From contig NZAS01000086.1 in the NCBI GenBank assembly GCA_002686195.1, positions 1 to 7,762 of the forward strand: a DNA stretch of 7,762 bases, in the 5' to 3' direction. The notes beneath the pieces are model-generated. The model was not told the DNA's origin and did no database searches. It saw only the letters and a list, made by a program, of their open reading frames with translations. Position numbers and translations under genes: made by a program. Positions 4,998 through 7,762 of this stretch are shown piece after piece; positions within the stretch are counted from its first letter, which is position 1; each line of letters starts with the position of its first letter. The stretch is from Candidatus Pacearchaeota archaeon (lineage in GTDB: Archaea; Nanoarchaeota; Nanoarchaeia; Pacearchaeales; GW2011-AR1).

Positions 4998-7000
4998 TAT
5001 AAACCAATTTCTCTCATACCAGTTAATGGAACCAAATCTACTACTTCACATACACCACCTGTGCAAGCAAGTTCTTGACTTCCTGTTGTCATATCTGTTT
5101 TTTCATATTCTGACAATATAGACCAATCAACATTCTTCGGCATAAGACTAAGAAGTTTTTCATATTCTTCTTTTTTAATGTCTTGATAGGGGGCTTGTTT
5201 ATATACGTGCTCTGAAAACGGAAGAAAACTAACTCCACTCATAACGTCAAAATGTTTATAAACCCAGGCTCCAACCTCCAACCATTCTTCTTCCTTGACA
5301 GAAATTGTTACAGAAGGCTTGTGCTCACACCAATGATTTTGGTAAATTAACCACAATTCCAATTGTTCAATCGCACTCATATCATTACGAAAAATGGATT
5401 CTTTATCAGCCTTCATGGGAAACGAAAATACTGCCGTATGGCTTGGATTCATTATATCATCTTCCACAGGAAATCCAGCGTCCTTCATCATCTTTGTAAG
5501 AGGGTCTTTCTTATCTCCTCGCACCGTTCTAATATAGTAAGGATTATGCCTTGCGTGGATACCAGATGCAGCATCAACCAATTGGCTAACCGTCCCAGAG
5601 GGTTTAATACACGTTAAAGCGACACTTTGATTGATTCCTATCTTTTTCGCAAATTCTGCATTAGTTTTTATTGATTCTTCTCTCAACTCCTCTAGCAATC
5701 TTGGGAGATCAGTGCGGGTTCCATCAAACTCTACTTCTTTACCATTAGTTCTGAAGTATTGATTACCATTAGTTAAATTACAATCCATGATGCCTGTAAG
5801 AGATACACCCAAAAGACGTTCTTCTTCACAGTTTCTTTTCCAAGTTGAGCTGATATATTTAAAATTGACAAGTGTAGATTGAAAAGTTCCCAAGATTGTG
5901 GCAAGGCGAACCTTTTTTAGAAGTGATTCTCTTGTATCTGTTGAACGAACTACAACTTCTGATAAATTACAGAATTCACGATTACGCAGAATAATTTCAG
6001 AACACGGATTTGTACCAAATTCATAATCTTCTGTATTCCGTCTGCCAGACTTTTCTGATATTTTGACTGCACTCACACGATTAAAAATACCACGCTCACC
6101 AGACTTGGAATCATAAAGTGCTTTCCATTCATCCATAAACACACCTATATCTGGCTTTTCTGTATAACAAGCAGAAATATTTGCAAGAGCTCTCTGAGGG
6201 TTGTCAATCCACCACTGACCATGTTTTGATGCTCTCATACGATCATCAGACACATTGGATAAACTGATTAAAGCAGAACGCCGAACGCCACCAACAACCA
6301 CAATCTCAGCAATTTTACATACTATATCATGACACTCAATGGAAGAAAGTTTACGACCACAGGCATTTTTGAACATATTAACTGTAAAATTGAATAAGGT
6401 TTCCAGGGGCTCTGGTCCGCTGGCCCGGCCGCCAAATGTTTTTAATGGAGCTCCTGCTGGGCGAACTTTGGATAAATCCCAGCGCGGAATTTGTCCAACA
6501 TAAAGCATGCCAACCAACTCTTTAAATCCTCTCGCCCAACCAAGTTTGCTGTCCGCAACACTAATTGTTGTTTCTGTCTCATTAAAATCTTCAGCGATTA
6601 CTGGCAACTGAGAAATATATTGTCGTTCCACAGAAAACCCTACACCCGTGCCATTCATTAAAATATAAAGAAGTTCATCAAAAGATTGGACACGATCAAT
6701 GGCAAGATAAGAACAATTATATCCAGCAATATTTTCACGATTGAGCGCTTCACCAGCAGTCATAAGACAACGCATAGAAGGCATAATTGCGGTTGTTAAT
6801 ACTGCCTCTTCTAACTCCTCTCGTAAAGGCTTAGATATTTTATAATCATATGTGTTTTTAAGATGTTCAGTAAAAAAATCAAAATACCTTACAACAGTTT
6901 CGTTCCAAGTTTCTCTCCTTTCTTCTTCTGGTAACCATCTTGAATATCTTGAAAGGTGAATAAATTCTTGATATGATGTTGGAAGGTAATTATTAATCAT
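4997..7000 (-). CDS. nrdJ: Class II (adenosylcobalamin) ribonucleoside reductase
   Basis: This enzyme reduces ribonucleotides to deoxyribonucleotides using adenosylcobalamin and needs no separate radical subunit. Numbered from an upstream TTG at 7021 (subtract 7 for the preferred start), C103 lies in Y-N-C-S. The active-site loop N338-P-C340-S-E342 carries the thiyl-radical cysteine and glutamate, and C351 (F-C-N-L-S-E) pairs with C103 as the reducing cysteines. K473-P-S-G-T-V-S is the phosphate-binding loop. A C-terminal C653-T-G-G-V-C658 is the C-x4-C redox shuttle of monomeric class II enzymes such as the L. leichmannii RTPR. At about 667 aa it is slightly shorter than RTPR (739). The ATG at 7000 is preferred because GGAGA at 7012-7008 is 7 nt upstream and the ATG overlaps the primase stop as ATGATTAA. 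Confidence 0.93.
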   Translation of the reverse strand: MINNYLPTSYQEFIHLSRYSRWLPEEERRETWNETVVRYFDFFTEHLKNTYDYKISKPLREELEEAVLTTAIMPSMRCLMTAGEALNRENIAGYNCSYLAIDRVQSFDELLYILMNGTGVGFSVERQYISQLPVIAEDFNETETTISVADSKLGWARGFKELVGMLYVGQIPRWDLSKVRPAGAPLKTFGGRASGPEPLETLFNFTVNMFKNACGRKLSSIECHDIVCKIAEIVVVGGVRRSALISLSNVSDDRMRASKHGQWWIDNPQRALANISACYTEKPDIGVFMDEWKALYDSKSGERGIFNRVSAVKISEKSGRRNTEDYEFGTNPCSEIILRNREFCNLSEVVVRSTDTRESLLKKVRLATILGTFQSTLVNFKYISSTWKRNCEEERLLGVSLTGIMDCNLTNGNQYFRTNGKEVEFDGTRTDLPRLLEELREESIKTNAEFAKKIGINQSVALTCIKPSGTVSQLVDAASGIHARHNPYYIRTVRGDKKDPLTKMMKDAGFPVEDDIMNPSHTAVFSFPMKADKESIFRNDMSAIEQLELWLIYQNHWCEHKPSVTISVKEEEWLEVGAWVYKHFDVMSGVSFLPFSEHVYKQAPYQDIKKEEYEKLLSLMPKNVDWSILSEYEKTDMTTGSQELACTGGVCEVVDLVPLTGMREIGL

Positions 7001-7762
7001 TAGTTTTTCTCCATGTTGCAAACCTTAATTTAGCAGTTACGCCAGAAAAGGTAAATTGTTTAATTTGATTTTCTATGTCATGCTTGGTATATCCCGCCAC
7101 AATCATATCATTAATATCTTTATGCGAATTATATTCAGGCCATAAACACACATTCCGGCCCATCGCAATAGTCTTTTCAATTCCTTTACATATCTCTTTA
7201 TTTCTTGGCTCATTATCAAAAATAATAGTCAGCTGACCATTCTCTATTAATCTTCCCCCAATCATAAGAGGCTTATCAAAAATTGCACCAGCTACCGCAA
7301 TACAATTATCTAAAAACAAACTATCAAATGGGCCTTCAACCACATATATGTGTTTATCTTTTGTGACTCTATCTAACCCAAAAATTTTATTTTCATCTTT
7401 TAATTTGATCGTTATATACTTTGGTTGTTCGTTTCCAAACGCTCTTCCTTGATATGCAAATATTTCTCCTTCTTCTGTTCTAAATGGTATTAACAACCTT
7501 GGATGATCTCTATCCAAGGAAGGGAACTTATTTGGTATTAGTGTATTCGTGAATTGGTAAAACGATTCGCACAAATATAAATCAGAGAATGATTCTGATG
7601 GTATAAGTCTTTCTTCAATAATTTTTCTTGCTGGATGATCTGTGGACAAGTCTGAAATCGACTTGAGATTTTTAAAAATATCTTTTTTGCGAAAGACAGG
7701 AACATTGAATTTAAACTCCGGCTCAGGGTTATTTGTCTTAACCCCTTTTTTATATCGTTCAA
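6993..7762 (-). CDS. 61: T4 gp61-type DNA primase, Toprim part (5' end off the window)
   Basis: The frame is open to the right edge, so the 5' end is missing. Any start placed at the TTG at 7649 is an artefact, because 37 further codons run upstream to the edge. The visible 255 residues include a basic linker, then the Toprim core: V-V-E142-G-P-F-D at about 140-146 (catalytic Glu), I-I-F-D182-N-E184 (metal-binding acidic pair) and H-K-D-I-N-D at 213-218. T4 gp61 is about 340 aa, so roughly 90 residues, including the N-terminal zinc-binding domain, lie outside. It makes short RNA primers with the gp41-type helicase. The stop overlaps the reductase start by 8 nt, placing primer synthesis and dNTP supply in one unit. 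Confidence 0.9.
   Translation of the reverse strand, partial: ERYKKGVKTNNPEPEFKFNVPVFRKKDIFKNLKSISDLSTDHPARKIIEERLIPSESFSDLYLCESFYQFTNTLIPNKFPSLDRDHPRLLIPFRTEEGEIFAYQGRAFGNEQPKYITIKLKDENKIFGLDRVTKDKHIYVVEGPFDSLFLDNCIAVAGAIFDKPLMIGGRLIENGQLTIIFDNEPRNKEICKGIEKTIAMGRNVCLWPEYNSHKDINDMIVAGYTKHDIENQIKQFTFSGVTAKLRFATWRKTND
7008..7012 (-). promoter_or_regulatory. Shine-Dalgarno deciding the NrdJ start
   Basis: GGAGA lies 7 nt before ATG 7000, inside the last codons of the primase gene. The longer reading frame from 7021 begins with TTG and would place this ribosome-binding site inside the coding region, so ATG 7000 is preferred. Confidence 0.7.

Noticed and set aside
7538..7762. Second minus-strand reading frame at the right edge
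   Set aside because: It overlaps the primase in another frame. The primase frame continues unbroken to the edge and carries the Toprim domain.

Overview
The window looks like part of a T4-like (myovirus-type) phage genome, probably a marine one. All confident genes lie on the minus strand, so the reading order runs from position 7762 down to 1. They are tightly packed, AT-rich, and start inside or within a few bases of the previous gene. Two gene products align clearly with T4 replication proteins: a gp61-type primase with a Toprim core, and the T4 RNase H (5' nuclease), which is similar up to its last residues. A phage-borne ribosomal protein bS21, a class II (adenosylcobalamin) ribonucleotide reductase and a DUF6433-like protein fit marine T4-type phages (cyanophage or pelagiphage relatives). 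The host cannot be named from the sequence alone.

Region A (7762 to 3294) is one continuous block: primase fragment, NrdJ ribonucleotide reductase, a 56-residue zinc-ribbon protein, a nucleoside 2-deoxyribosyltransferase-like protein, a small membrane protein, a small PD-(D/E)XK-type nuclease and a SAM-dependent methyltransferase. Neighbours overlap through ATGATTAA, TAATG or ATGA junctions, or by 20 nt, so translation is probably coupled. The theme is DNA synthesis, deoxynucleotide supply and DNA processing.

Region B (3293 to 146) begins at a near-perfect sigma70-type promoter (TTGACA, 17 nt, TACAAT). It reads a small membrane protein, a coiled-coil protein, bS21, a very basic unknown protein, an unknown protein with an acidic tail, RNase H and the DUF6433-like protein. 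The RNase H gene appears to start at an ATT codon: the conserved catalytic aspartate lies just upstream of the first ATG, and a good Shine-Dalgarno sequence is spaced for the ATT.

Region C (145 to 1) carries a second promoter with the same extended motif, overlapping a long interrupted inverted repeat. It drives a transcript that leaves the window on the left. No tRNA, CRISPR array, insertion sequence or convincing intrinsic terminator was seen. No gap between genes exceeds about 150 bases.
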